Assembly (NCBI RefSeq): GCF_046025915.1
Contig: NZ_JAQQFR010000008.1
Span: 1 to 64,000 of the forward strand
Direction: 5' to 3'
Source: Herbaspirillum rhizosphaerae_A
GTDB lineage: Bacteria; Pseudomonadota; Gammaproteobacteria; Burkholderiales; Burkholderiaceae_D
Length of the DNA stretch: 64,000 bases
Position numbers and translations under genes: made by a program
In this document: positions 35,840 to 44,888 of the stretch, piece by piece
Layout: each line of letters starts with the position of its first letter
How positions within the stretch are numbered: the first letter of the stretch is position 1
The notes under the pieces: generated by a model
Databases searched by the model: none
What the model was told of the DNA's origin: nothing
Seen by the model: only the letters and a program-made list of their open reading frames with translations

Positions 35840-36790
35840 CTATTTACCTTCGAAGAAATGCAGCATGCGCTGCGGCAGCCAGCCGAGGTTGCCCGGTGGC
35901 GCACCCGCGGCGAAACCGACATGGCCGCCTTCTTCAGGATATTCCAGTTTGACGCATGCTGCTGCACTTTGCGGCAGATAGCGCGCCGGCAGAAAAGGAT
36001 CGTTTTTTGCGTTCAGGACCAGCGTCGGTACAGTGATGTCGTGCAGGATATGTTTGGCACTGGCGCGATCCCAATAATCATCCGTATTGCGGTAGCCGTG
36101 CAATGGCGCCGTAATGATGTTGTCGAAGGTGTAGAGGTCGCGCGCCTGCATCAGCGCATCTCGACTGAACAGTCCGGGGAATTGGTCGAGTTTCACCAGC
36201 GACTTGGTGCGCATGGTGCGCAGGAAAACGTGGGTGTAAATCCGGTTAAAGCCATGCGCCAATGCCGCACCGCCGCCGGCCAGATCGAGCGGTGCCGAGA
36301 TCGCGCAGGCGGCATCGATGAACTCGGCCTGATGCTGTGACTCACCCAGCCAGCGCAACAAGGCGTTGGCGCCCAGCGAGACGCCGGCAGCGTAAAACTT
36401 CGCGGCGCCGATGGTACTGCGATGATTCAGCAGGCGTCGCAAAATCCAGTCGAGCTCGGCGCTGTCGCCGGAGTGGTAGAAGCGTGGCGCCAGATTGATC
36501 TCGCCGGAACAGCCGCGAAAATGCGGCACCACACCCGACCATCCGCGTGCTGCAACGGCGGCCATGAAGGCGCGGCTGTAATGACTGTCCGACGAACCTT
36601 CCAGTCCGTGAAACAGTACCACCAGCGGCTGGCCCGGCTTGCCGTCGACAAAGTCGACATCGATGAAATCGGCGTCAGGCGTATCCCAACGCTCACGCCG
36701 GAAACGCACCTGCGGTTTGGCAATGAAAGTGGACGGATAAATTGTTTGCAGGTTGCCGCCGGGAAGCCAGCGGGGCGCGGAGTATCGCAT
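35840..36790 (-). CDS. YheT-type alpha/beta hydrolase
   Basis: This 316-aa protein is a COG0429 hydrolase. The expected triad is Ser138 (GVSLGAN), Asp264 (NAKNDPF) and His290 (EGGHVGF), with the HGLEGSSDSHY oxyanion-hole block near residue 61. Family members act on esters of unclear identity. It leads a two-gene unit with the conserved protein downstream. A purine-rich quasi-repeat lies just upstream of its start. Confidence 0.88.
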   Translation of the reverse strand: MRYSAPRWLPGGNLQTIYPSTFIAKPQVRFRRERWDTPDADFIDVDFVDGKPGQPLVVLFHGLEGSSDSHYSRAFMAAVAARGWSGVVPHFRGCSGEINLAPRFYHSGDSAELDWILRRLLNHRSTIGAAKFYAAGVSLGANALLRWLGESQHQAEFIDAACAISAPLDLAGGGAALAHGFNRIYTHVFLRTMRTKSLVKLDQFPGLFSRDALMQARDLYTFDNIITAPLHGYRNTDDYWDRASAKHILHDITVPTLVLNAKNDPFLPARYLPQSAAACVKLEYPEEGGHVGFAAGAPPGNLGWLPQRMLHFFEGK

Positions 36791-36813
36791 GTTGCGTTTT
36801 TACGTATGTCAAA

Positions 36814-36855
36814 AGAAGTGCGAAGAGTGCGACGAAGTGTGAAGAAATGCGGAAG
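36814..36855. repeat. Purine-rich degenerate 9-10-bp tandem repeat
   Basis: Four imperfect units of the type GAAGTGCGA follow one another on the plus strand. The array lies in the 125-nt gap between the NTF2-like gene and the YheT-type gene, within the likely 5' leader of the latter. Confidence 0.5.
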
Positions 36856-36915
36856 TACGGCAGAAACGTGTTGCGGCAATGTCGAGGAGATTGTCCGCCG
36901 CAAGGTTGTCCACAA

Positions 36916-37347
36916 TCAGTGCAGCATCGTTTCGGTCATCGGTTCGGTTGGTGCCGGGCCGGGTGCCACCGAAGCGTGGTGAGTCACGATGCGCCAGCCT
37001 TGCGCGGTCTTCATGTAAATATTGGTGGCGATGACATGTACGTCGGCGCGTGCGTTCTCTGGATGCTGGATATCTTCGATGACGTTGTGTACGGCAGTGG
37101 TCATCGTATGTGCCGCATGCAATTGGCGTGGCTGGATATGCAGGCCGCCGCGCGCGAGAATTTCTTCCCAGGAATTGCGGATGGCGACATGGCCGATCAA
37201 ACGAACTGCACCAGGATGGATGCAGACTATTTCTTCATCCTCGGCCCAGAGCGCCATCAGGGCTTCCAGATCGGCTCGGGCAAGCGCATCGTAATAGGCC
37301 GCTTCAACTTCGTCGGGTGAACCTTGTATCAGTTTGGCGCGTGGCAT
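36916..37347 (-). CDS. NTF2-like (SnoaL-type) protein
   Basis: This 143-aa protein has the cone-shaped NTF2-like fold pattern of the SnoaL/DUF4440 group (VEAAYYDALARADLEALMALWAE opening, split here as seen at 12-34; VCIHPG motif). Some relatives are isomerases or stress-related proteins, but no reaction can be assigned. The ATG at 37347 is preceded by GGAG. A terminator separates it from the upstream zinc-finger gene. Confidence 0.75.
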   Translation of the reverse strand: MPRAKLIQGSPDEVEAAYYDALARADLEALMALWAEDEEIVCIHPGAVRLIGHVAIRNSWEEILARGGLHIQPRQLHAAHTMTTAVHNVIEDIQHPENARADVHVIATNIYMKTAQGWRIVTHHASVAPGPAPTEPMTETMLH

Positions 37348-37368
37348 GTTTTCTCCGGAGGCAAAAAG

Positions 37369-37404
37369 CAAAGAGGGCCAGTCAATTCTTGGTGGCCCTC
37401 TTTG
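37369..37404 (-). terminator. Intrinsic terminator after the CHCC zinc protein gene
   Basis: A perfect 12-bp stem (37369-37380 with 37393-37404) and 12-nt loop, followed on the minus strand by GCTTTTTG. It ends just before the ribosome binding site of the NTF2-like gene. Confidence 0.85.
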
Positions 37405-37432
37405 TCTGTGTCGCTATGGCGTGTCGTTGAGC

Positions 37433-37630
37433 TTAGTGCGCCTTGACGACGGCGCCAGGTTTCAACTGGTATTGCGTGCCGCAGTACGGGCACTTGGCGG
37501 CACCGTGTGCGTCCAGCTCGAGGAACACGCGCGGATGCGACGACCAGTGCGGCATGTTTGGATTCGGGCAGTGGGCCGGCAGGTCTTTGCCGTCGAGTTG
37601 TACAGGCTGGGTTTGTTGAACTTGGCTCAT
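37433..37630 (-). CDS. CHCC zinc-finger domain protein
   Basis: This 65-aa protein carries a CHCC zinc site (Cys21, His32, Cys47, Cys50), the fold shared with the NDUFS6 accessory subunit of complex I. Bacterial stand-alone versions are widespread in Alpha- and Betaproteobacteria with no firm role. GGAG precedes the ATG. It is 57 nt downstream of ilvE on the same strand, a common arrangement. Confidence 0.88.
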   Translation of the reverse strand: MSQVQQTQPVQLDGKDLPAHCPNPNMPHWSSHPRVFLELDAHGAAKCPYCGTQYQLKPGAVVKAH

Positions 37631-37687
37631 GTGATTCTCCGTTGCTGGGTGCTTTAAATGTGATGCAGTAAATTCGAATATTTGTTA

Positions 37688-38608
37688 TCAGACCAGCGTC
37701 AGCCAGTGTTGATACTGCGGCGCCTTGCCCGACACGACGTCGAAGAACAAGGTTTGTAGTTTTTCTGTGATCGGTCCGCGCCCGCCGTTGCCGATGGTGC
37801 GGTTGTCGAGTTCGCGGATCGGTGTGATTTCAGCGGCGGTACCGGTGAAGAAGGCTTCGTCGGCGCAGTACATCTCGTCGCGGGTAATGCGCTTTTCGAT
37901 GACATCAATGCCGAGGTCGCGCGCCATGGTCAGCACTGCGTCGCGGGTGATGCCGTCAAGGCAGGACGCCAGGTCAGGTGTATAGACCTTGCCGTTCTTG
38001 ACGATGAAGACGTTTTCGCCGGAACCTTCCGACACATAGCCGTCGGTATCCAGCAGCAGCGCTTCATCGTAGCCGTCGGCCAGTGCTTCCTGGTTCGCGA
38101 GGATGGAGTTGATGTAGTAGCCCGACGCCTTGGCGCGCACCAGCGACACGTTGACGTGATGGCGGCTGAACGAAGATGTCTTGACGCGGATACCCTTGGT
38201 GATGCCGTCTTCGCCAAGGTAGGCGCCCCATGGCCATGCGGCGATGGCGACGTGGATCTTGTTGCCCTTGGCGGACACGCCGAGCTTTTCGGAGCCGATC
38301 CAGATCAATGGACGGATGTAGCAGGATTCGAGTTTGTTTTCACGCACGACCTGGCGTTGCGCTTCGAGGATGGTGGCCTGGTCGAAAGGCACTTCCATCT
38401 GAAAAATCTTGGCCGAGTTGAACAGGCGCTGCGTATGTTCCTTCAAGCGGAAAATCGCTGTGCCCTGCGGCGTTTTATAGGCACGCACGCCTTCGAATAC
38501 GCCCATGCCGTAATGCAGCGTGTGGGTCAGTACGTGAATGGTGGCGTCGCGCCAATCGATCAGTGCTCCGTCTTTCCAGATTTTTCCGTCGCGGTCTGCC
38601 ATGGACAT
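37688..38608 (-). CDS. ilvE: Branched-chain amino-acid aminotransferase
   Basis: This 306-aa PLP enzyme (fold type IV) catalyses the last step of Ile, Leu and Val synthesis. Diagnostic blocks are HYGMGVFEGVRAY, the substrate-loop ARG region, SLVRAKASGYYIN with the PLP Lys, and the GSGENVFIVK and FFTGTAAEITP blocks that bind the cofactor phosphate. GGAGA precedes the start; a second ATG two codons in is possible. It is divergent from azlCD, which exports the same amino acids. Confidence 0.96.
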   Translation of the reverse strand: MSMADRDGKIWKDGALIDWRDATIHVLTHTLHYGMGVFEGVRAYKTPQGTAIFRLKEHTQRLFNSAKIFQMEVPFDQATILEAQRQVVRENKLESCYIRPLIWIGSEKLGVSAKGNKIHVAIAAWPWGAYLGEDGITKGIRVKTSSFSRHHVNVSLVRAKASGYYINSILANQEALADGYDEALLLDTDGYVSEGSGENVFIVKNGKVYTPDLASCLDGITRDAVLTMARDLGIDVIEKRITRDEMYCADEAFFTGTAAEITPIRELDNRTIGNGGRGPITEKLQTLFFDVVSGKAPQYQHWLTLV

Positions 38609-38761
38609 GATGAAAGTCTCCGATGAATGGTAAAGCTGCAGTCAACGCTGCAAAGTCCACATTTTAACGGAACAAGCGCGTAAAAAGTTTCATCTATAAA
38701 ATGTTCGAACTACGTAAAAATGCTACGTGGCAAGTTCTCAATAAAAGCGAACAAGGTAAGA

Positions 38762-39574
38762 ATGAACAAGGAGACAGACGCCGGGGACAGTCGATCTGAC
38801 CCGGTAAGGATAGTTGCGGGGGCTGCAGAATCGTCAGAATCTGGGCAGATGCAGACCAAGGCGCAAGCACGGCATATCGAGAAAGAAGCGTTTCAGGAAG
38901 GCTGGCGCGCCAGTGCGTCAACCATTCCTGCCGTGCTTGCCTGGGGCATCGTATCGGGCATGGCGATGGTCAAGTCGGGCATGACCATCTGGCAGTCTCT
39001 GGCCATGACGCTCACCGTCTATGCCGGGTCCGCCCAATTCGCCGTCCTGCCGCTCTTGGCGGCGCATACGCCGCTGATCGTGATCTTCCTGACGGCGATG
39101 ATCGTCAACCTGCGTTTCGTCATCTTCTCCGCCGCGGTAGCACCGCATTTTGCCCATCTGCCCTGGTATCGCCGTGTCTGGTATGGCTATTTCAACGGCG
39201 ACATTTCAATGGGGTTCTTTCCGCAGCGATTCCCGGCGCATACGGTGCATCAGCCGGCCGGCAAGCTCGGCTTTTTCGAAGCGGTCTGCTACCCAGGCTG
39301 GTTCGCCTGGCAGGTCGGCGCCATCGTCGGCATCCTGCTGGCCAGCCAGATCCCGGAAAGCTGGAATATCGGTTTCGCGGGCACGCTGGCCCTGATTGCG
39401 ATCATGATCCCAATGATCATCAATCGGGCCGCGCTGGCCGGCGTAATCGTGTCCGGTGCTGTTGCCGTTGTAGCAATTAATCTGCCGTATCGACTCGGGC
39501 TGCTGCTGGCGGTCGTGATCGGCATGGCCGCTGCGATGCTGGCAGATAAATTTATCGTTAAGGAAAAAGAATGA
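38762..39574 (+). CDS. azlC: Branched-chain amino-acid exporter large subunit AzlC
   Basis: This 270-aa membrane protein has the AzlC fold with the conserved block YAGSAQFAVLPLL and NLRFVIFSAAVAPHF. With AzlD it exports branched-chain amino acids or analogues. I took the ATG at 38762 (AAGG upstream); the N-terminal ~45 residues are hydrophilic and poorly conserved, so a later ATG such as that in GQMQTKAQ is possible. It overlaps azlD by 4 nt. Confidence 0.88.
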   Translation: MNKETDAGDSRSDPVRIVAGAAESSESGQMQTKAQARHIEKEAFQEGWRASASTIPAVLAWGIVSGMAMVKSGMTIWQSLAMTLTVYAGSAQFAVLPLLAAHTPLIVIFLTAMIVNLRFVIFSAAVAPHFAHLPWYRRVWYGYFNGDISMGFFPQRFPAHTVHQPAGKLGFFEAVCYPGWFAWQVGAIVGILLASQIPESWNIGFAGTLALIAIMIPMIINRAALAGVIVSGAVAVVAINLPYRLGLLLAVVIGMAAAMLADKFIVKEKE

Positions 39575-39894
39575 ACGCCTTCGACGTTTGGGTTTCTATA
39601 GTGTTGTTGACGATGTCGACGTTGATTACCCGCAGCGGCTTTTTTCTGTTCGGTCATGCCGTCAAGTTGCCGCCCAGGCTGCAACATGCCTTGGGCTATG
39701 CCCCGGCAGCAGCGATGGCGGCGATTGTGATGCCGGATTTGATGACATCGGGTGGTGTGATCGACATCAACTGGGCCAATCCAAAGTTGTTGGCAGGCAT
39801 CGGCGGCGGGATTTTCTTCATGGTAACCCGGCATTTGCTGGGAACGATTGTTGCCGGGATGACACTCTTTACAGTGCTGCGTCTGGCGCTGTAG
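39571..39894 (+). CDS. azlD: Branched-chain amino-acid exporter small subunit AzlD
   Basis: This 107-aa protein has three or four membrane segments and the AzlD pattern (TLITRSGFF opening, LPPRLQHALGYAPAAAMAAI block). Its ATG overlaps the azlC stop (ATGA), so the two subunits are translationally coupled. Confidence 0.88.
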   Translation: MNAFDVWVSIVLLTMSTLITRSGFFLFGHAVKLPPRLQHALGYAPAAAMAAIVMPDLMTSGGVIDINWANPKLLAGIGGGIFFMVTRHLLGTIVAGMTLFTVLRLAL

Positions 39895-40043
39895 GCCGCT
39901 GTCCGGCCTGTGATCGAACGCTATCGCGGTTTACGTTGCTACGATTCCCTTATTCCGCCCGATTCCTCTCCGAAAACCATGCTGGGAGCAGGGCGGGTAG
40001 AGTAAAATAACGCCTTTTTGCCCCACCTTCGATTCTGCGAAAA

Positions 40044-41234
40044 ATGAAATTCAACCGACTCAGCGATCTCATCTCTTCCAATCAACTGCAAGGCAAGCGC
40101 GTCTTTATTCGCGCTGATCTGAACGTGCCGCAGGACGATGCGGGCAATATCACCGAAGATACGCGCATCCGCGCTTCGGTGCCGGCTATCCGCGAGGCAC
40201 GTGACGCCGGCGCAGCCGTGATGGTGACATCGCATCTGGGCCGTCCGGTTGAAGGCGAATTCAAACCTGAAGATTCGCTGGCGCCGGTTGCCAAGCGTTT
40301 GTCGGAATTGCTGGGTACCGAAGTCAAACTGGTCTCGAACTGGACTGATGGCGTCGATGTCGCGCCCGGCCAGGTCGTACTGCTGGAAAATTGCCGCCTC
40401 AACAAGGGCGAAAAGAAAAATAGCGATGAACTGGCGCAAAAGATCGCCAAGCTGTGCGATGTGTACGTCAACGACGCATTCGGCACGGCGCACCGCGCGG
40501 AAGCCACCACATACGGTATCGCCAAGTTTGCGCCGATTGCCTGCGCCGGTCCGTTGCTGGCCGCCGAACTCGATGCGCTGGGCAAGGCGTTGAACCAACC
40601 GGCGCGTCCGCTGGTGGCGATTGTCGCGGGTTCGAAAGTTTCCAGCAAATTGACTATCCTGAAAGCACTGGCCGACAAGGTCGACAACCTGATCGTCGGT
40701 GGCGGTATCGCCAATACGTTCATGCTGGCTTCTGGTCTGAAGATCGGCAAGTCGCTGGCTGAGGCGGATCTGGTTGACGAAGCGAAGGCGATCATCGATA
40801 TGATGGCCAAACGCGGCGCATCGGTGCCGATTCCGGTCGACGTGGTGTGCGGCAAGGAGTTTTCGCCGATGGCCGTGGCGACCGTCAAGGACGCCAAGGA
40901 TGTGGCGGACGACGACATGATTTTTGATATTGGTCCCAAGACCTCGGCAATTCTGGCTGCACAGCTGGCCAAAGCCGGTACCATCGTCTGGAATGGCCCG
41001 GTCGGCGTGTTTGAGTTCGATCAGTTCGGCGCAGGCACGATGGAGTTGGCACATGCGATTGCCGATTCCAGTGGCTTCTCGATTGCCGGTGGCGGCGACA
41101 CGCTGGCGGCGATTGCCAAATACGACATCACCGACAAGGTCGGCTATATTTCGACCGGTGGCGGCGCTTTCCTGGAGTTCCTGGAAGGCAAGACTCTGCC
41201 GGCAGTAGAAATTCTGATGCAGCGCGCGCAATAA
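40044..41234 (+). CDS. pgk: Phosphoglycerate kinase
   Basis: This 396-aa enzyme interconverts 1,3-bisphosphoglycerate and 3-phosphoglycerate with ATP formation. The two Rossmann-like lobes are intact; RADLNVPQD, SHLGRP and the C-terminal GGGDTLAAI nucleotide block are visible. It begins a glycolytic cluster with pyk and fba on the same strand, with gaps of 79 and 23 nt and no terminator before the one at 43866. Confidence 0.97.
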   Translation: MKFNRLSDLISSNQLQGKRVFIRADLNVPQDDAGNITEDTRIRASVPAIREARDAGAAVMVTSHLGRPVEGEFKPEDSLAPVAKRLSELLGTEVKLVSNWTDGVDVAPGQVVLLENCRLNKGEKKNSDELAQKIAKLCDVYVNDAFGTAHRAEATTYGIAKFAPIACAGPLLAAELDALGKALNQPARPLVAIVAGSKVSSKLTILKALADKVDNLIVGGGIANTFMLASGLKIGKSLAEADLVDEAKAIIDMMAKRGASVPIPVDVVCGKEFSPMAVATVKDAKDVADDDMIFDIGPKTSAILAAQLAKAGTIVWNGPVGVFEFDQFGAGTMELAHAIADSSGFSIAGGGDTLAAIAKYDITDKVGYISTGGGAFLEFLEGKTLPAVEILMQRAQ

Positions 41235-41313
41235 AGCGTCGTCAACAAGACACGCAGCACGCACCAAAGATAACGAGACAAGAGCTTTTCAACCAGGTCA
41301 GAGAAAGATTTTC

Positions 41314-42747
41314 ATGCAAAGAGCAACCAAGATTGTCGCCACCATCGGCCCCGCTTCCAGCGACAGAGAAACACTGACGCGCATGATCAAGGCGGGCGTG
41401 AATGTGGTGCGCTTGAACTTCTCTCATGGCAAGGCCCAGGACCACATCGACCGCGCCACGCTGGTGCGCGAAGTAGCAGACGCCTGTGGCGTCAAGGTCG
41501 CGATCATGGCGGATTTGCAAGGTCCGAAAATCCGCGTCGGCAAGTTTGAAAACGGCAAGATCAATCTCGAAAACGGCGACAAGTTCATCCTCGACGCCGA
41601 CTGCACCATGGGCAACCAGGAACGCGTCGGCCTCGATTACAAGGCGCTGCCGCGTGACCTTAAGGGCGACGACGTGCTGTTGCTCAACGACGGTCTGATC
41701 GTGCTGGTGGTGGAACGTGTGATGGGCAATGAGATCCACACCGTCGTCAAGATCGGTGGGGAGCTGTCCAACAACAAGGGTATCAACCGTCAAGGCGGTG
41801 GTTTGACGGCACCGGCGCTGACAGCCAAAGATATGGACGACATCAAGACTGCGATGAGCTTCCAGGCTGACTATGTTGCGGTGTCGTTCCCGAAGAACGC
41901 GACCGACATGGAAATGGCGCGTCAACTTTGCAATGTGGCGGCAGAGCCCTACGGCCACAAGCCGATGATGATCGCCAAAATCGAACGCGCCGAAGCGATC
42001 CCGCTGCTGCAAGAAATCCTCGACGCTTCCGACGGCATCATGGTCGCGCGTGGTGATTTGGCCGTGGAAGTCGGCAATGCTGCCGTGCCCGGTCTGCAAA
42101 AGCGCATGATCAAGATGGCGCGCGCTTCGAACAAACTGACCATCACTGCTACGCAGATGATGGAATCGATGATCGTCAATGCTGTGCCGACGCGTGCGGA
42201 AGTTTCCGACGTCGCCAACGCTGTGCTGGATGGCACCGATGCCGTGATGACTTCGGCCGAGACTGCTTCCGGCAAATATCCGGTGGAAACCGTGGAAGCC
42301 ATGTCGGCCATCTGTCTGGCCGCCGAAAAATCCGAAGACTGCAAGCTCGATGCCGACTTCCTGAATTTGCAATTCACTCGTGTGGATCAGTCGATCGCGT
42401 ACGGCGCACTGTTCACCGCGCATCACCTGCGCGTGAAGGCGATCGCCGCGTTGACCGAGTCCGGTTCCACTGCATTGTGGATGAGCCGACACAACATCGA
42501 TGTACCGATTTTTGCCATTACCCCCAATGTCGCGACACGCCAAAAGGCCGCGCTGTTCCGCAATGTGCGCACGTTTGAACTAGCGCAGTCCACCGACACC
42601 GAAGTGGTGTTGAAGGGCGTGCAGGACTTGCTGCTGGAGCAAGGCGTCGTGCAAAAGGGTGATTTGATCGTCGTGACCTGGGGTGAGCCGATTGGACAAG
42701 TCGGCGGCACCAATGCCCTGAAAATTCTCAGGGTCGGCGAGTACTGA
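41314..42747 (+). CDS. pyk: Pyruvate kinase
   Basis: This 477-aa enzyme converts phosphoenolpyruvate and ADP to pyruvate and ATP. The start RATKIVATIGPASS, the MADLQGPKIRVG block, the active-site KIERAEA (Lys) and MVARGDLAVE blocks are standard. The C-terminal domain is full length. Whether it is an AMP- or fructose-bisphosphate-activated type cannot be told here. Confidence 0.97.
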   Translation: MQRATKIVATIGPASSDRETLTRMIKAGVNVVRLNFSHGKAQDHIDRATLVREVADACGVKVAIMADLQGPKIRVGKFENGKINLENGDKFILDADCTMGNQERVGLDYKALPRDLKGDDVLLLNDGLIVLVVERVMGNEIHTVVKIGGELSNNKGINRQGGGLTAPALTAKDMDDIKTAMSFQADYVAVSFPKNATDMEMARQLCNVAAEPYGHKPMMIAKIERAEAIPLLQEILDASDGIMVARGDLAVEVGNAAVPGLQKRMIKMARASNKLTITATQMMESMIVNAVPTRAEVSDVANAVLDGTDAVMTSAETASGKYPVETVEAMSAICLAAEKSEDCKLDADFLNLQFTRVDQSIAYGALFTAHHLRVKAIAALTESGSTALWMSRHNIDVPIFAITPNVATRQKAALFRNVRTFELAQSTDTEVVLKGVQDLLLEQGVVQKGDLIVVTWGEPIGQVGGTNALKILRVGEY

Positions 42748-42770
42748 TTTCTATCGTTCTGGAGTTTATT

Positions 42771-43835
42771 ATGCCTCTCGTATCCATGCGTCAATTGCTG
42801 GACCACGCCGCCGAAAACGGCTACGGTTTGCCAGCGTTCAACGTCAACAATCTGGAGCAAGTCACTGCGATCATGCAGGCTGCCGACGAAGTTGGCGCGC
42901 CAGTCATCATGCAAGCCTCCGCAGGCGCCCGCAAGTACGCCGGTGAAGCGTTCCTGCGCCACCTGATCGAAGCCGCGGTCGAAGCTTATCCGCACATCCC
43001 TGTCGTTATGCATCAGGACCACGGCCAGTCGCCGGCGGTCTGCATGGCTGCGATCAAGTCGGGTTTCACTTCGGTGATGATGGACGGTTCGCTGATGGAA
43101 GACGGCAAGTCCGTCGCCAGCTACGAATACAACGTCGAAGTGTCGCGCAAGGTGGTTGAGTTCTCGCACGCCATCGGTGTCACGGTGGAAGCCGAACTGG
43201 GTGTACTCGGTTCGCTGGAAACCATGATGGGCGACAAGGAAGACGGCCACGGCGCCGACGGCAAGATGACGCGTGAGCAGCTGCTGACCGACGTCGCGCA
43301 AGCCGCCGATTTTGTCAAGCAAACGCAATGCGATGCGCTGGCCATCGCCATCGGTACTTCGCACGGCGCCTACAAGTTCTCGCGCAAGCCGACCGGCGAC
43401 ATCCTCGCTATCGACCGCATCAAGGAAATCCACGCGCGCATTCCGAACACCCATCTGGTGATGCACGGTTCGTCGTCTGTTCCGCAAGAACTGCTGGCTG
43501 AAATCCGTGAATTCGGCGGCGACATGAAGGAAACCTACGGTGTGCCGGTGGAAGAGATTCAAGAAGGCATCAAGCACGGCGTGCGCAAGATCAACATCGA
43601 CACTGACATTCGTCTGGCGATGACTGGCGCGATCCGTCGCTACCTGATGGAAAATCCAGGCAAGTTCGATCCACGCGATTACCTCAAGCCGGCCCGCGAG
43701 GCTGCGAAGCTGGTGTGTAAGGCACGCTATCTGTCGTTCGGCTGCGAAGGCCAGGCCGGCAAGATCAAGGCGATCCCGCTGGAAAAAATTGCAGAGAAAT
43801 ACAAGAAGGGCGAGCTCTCCCAAATCGTTCAGTAA
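42771..43835 (+). CDS. fba: Class II fructose-1,6-bisphosphate aldolase
   Basis: This 354-aa zinc enzyme cleaves fructose 1,6-bisphosphate; it resembles the Calvin-cycle (CbbA-like) subtype common in Betaproteobacteria. Zinc-ligand regions are visible (HQDHGQSP, the EAELGVLG block, and VMHGSSSVP). It closes the pgk-pyk-fba cluster and is followed by a terminator. Confidence 0.96.
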   Translation: MPLVSMRQLLDHAAENGYGLPAFNVNNLEQVTAIMQAADEVGAPVIMQASAGARKYAGEAFLRHLIEAAVEAYPHIPVVMHQDHGQSPAVCMAAIKSGFTSVMMDGSLMEDGKSVASYEYNVEVSRKVVEFSHAIGVTVEAELGVLGSLETMMGDKEDGHGADGKMTREQLLTDVAQAADFVKQTQCDALAIAIGTSHGAYKFSRKPTGDILAIDRIKEIHARIPNTHLVMHGSSSVPQELLAEIREFGGDMKETYGVPVEEIQEGIKHGVRKINIDTDIRLAMTGAIRRYLMENPGKFDPRDYLKPAREAAKLVCKARYLSFGCEGQAGKIKAIPLEKIAEKYKKGELSQIVQ

Positions 43836-43865
43836 ACAGTACGCGTTCGGCGAGCAAACCAAGCG

Positions 43866-43897
43866 ACCGGGACTGGCAACAGCAGTCCCGGTTTTTT
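43866..43897 (+). terminator. Intrinsic terminator after fba
   Basis: A 10-bp stem (43866-43875 with 43883-43892) with a 7-nt loop is followed by a T-run. It separates glycolytic and purine genes. Confidence 0.92.
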
Positions 43898-43989
43898 GAC
43901 TTTAAAGGTGGGCAGAAAAACGGCAGTTTCGCCGTTCCAGGGTAACCCCGAATCCCTGACCTTCAACCCACGGAATGACCGGAATCAAC

Positions 43990-44886
43990 ATGACCAGCCT
44001 CTACAAAACTTCCATCACCTCACTCCCTCTGCTGGGCAACGGCAAGGTACGCGACAACTACGCGGTTGGCGACGACAAATTGCTGATCGTGACGACCGAT
44101 CGTCTGTCCGCGTTCGACGTCATCATGAGCGAGCCGATTCCAGGCAAGGGCAAAGTGTTGAACCAGATGTCGGATTTCTGGTTCGAGAAGCTGGGCGACA
44201 TCGTGCCGAATCATTTGACCGGTATCGCTCCGGAAACCGTGGTTGCCGCCAATGAAGTCGAACAGGTACGCGGCCGCGCCGTGGTTGCCAAACGCCTCAA
44301 GCCGATTCTGGTGGAAGCTGTTGTGCGCGGCTACATCATCGGTTCCGGCTGGAAGGATTATCAGGATTCTGGTTCCATCTGCGGCATCAAGTTGCCGGAA
44401 GGTCTGCAACAGGCCGCCAAGCTGGCCGAGCCGATTTTTACCCCCGCAGCCAAGGCCGATCTCGGCGAGCACGACGAGAACATCAGCTTCGCCGAAATGG
44501 AAACACGCATCGGCAGCGAACTGGCCAACAAGATGCGCGACATCAGCATCAAGCTCTACAAGACCGCAGCTGATTACGCTGCGACACGCGGCATCATCAT
44601 CGCAGACACCAAGTTTGAATTCGGTCTGGACGACAACGGTGTGTTGCATCTGATGGATGAAGTGCTGACTGCTGATTCGTCGCGCTTCTGGCCTGCGGAC
44701 AGCTACAAGGTCGGCATCTCGCCACCGTCGTTCGATAAGCAGTTCGTGCGCGATTATCTGGAAACTGTTGACGGCTGGAAGAAGACGCCGCCTGCACCTG
44801 CGTTGCCTGCTGATGTGATCGAAAAAACCGGCGCGAAATACCGCGAAGCGCTGGAACGCCTGACCGGCAATTCTCTGAAGGACTGA
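43990..44886 (+). CDS. purC: Phosphoribosylaminoimidazole-succinocarboxamide synthase
   Basis: This 298-aa enzyme joins aspartate to CAIR using ATP in purine synthesis. The GKVRDNYAVGDDKLLIVTTD opening and the DEVLTADSSRFWPAD block are typical. The ATG at 43990 starts the conserved sequence; the in-frame codon at 43975 is unlikely. It begins a purC-purE-purK unit, with a gap of 2 nt to purE. Confidence 0.97.
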   Translation: MTSLYKTSITSLPLLGNGKVRDNYAVGDDKLLIVTTDRLSAFDVIMSEPIPGKGKVLNQMSDFWFEKLGDIVPNHLTGIAPETVVAANEVEQVRGRAVVAKRLKPILVEAVVRGYIIGSGWKDYQDSGSICGIKLPEGLQQAAKLAEPIFTPAAKADLGEHDENISFAEMETRIGSELANKMRDISIKLYKTAADYAATRGIIIADTKFEFGLDDNGVLHLMDEVLTADSSRFWPADSYKVGISPPSFDKQFVRDYLETVDGWKKTPPAPALPADVIEKTGAKYREALERLTGNSLKD

Positions 44887-44888
44887 GC

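Noticed and set aside
39939..41267. A 442-codon minus-strand frame opposite pgk
   Set aside because: It mirrors pgk codons and has no known domain or ribosome binding site; pgk is certain.
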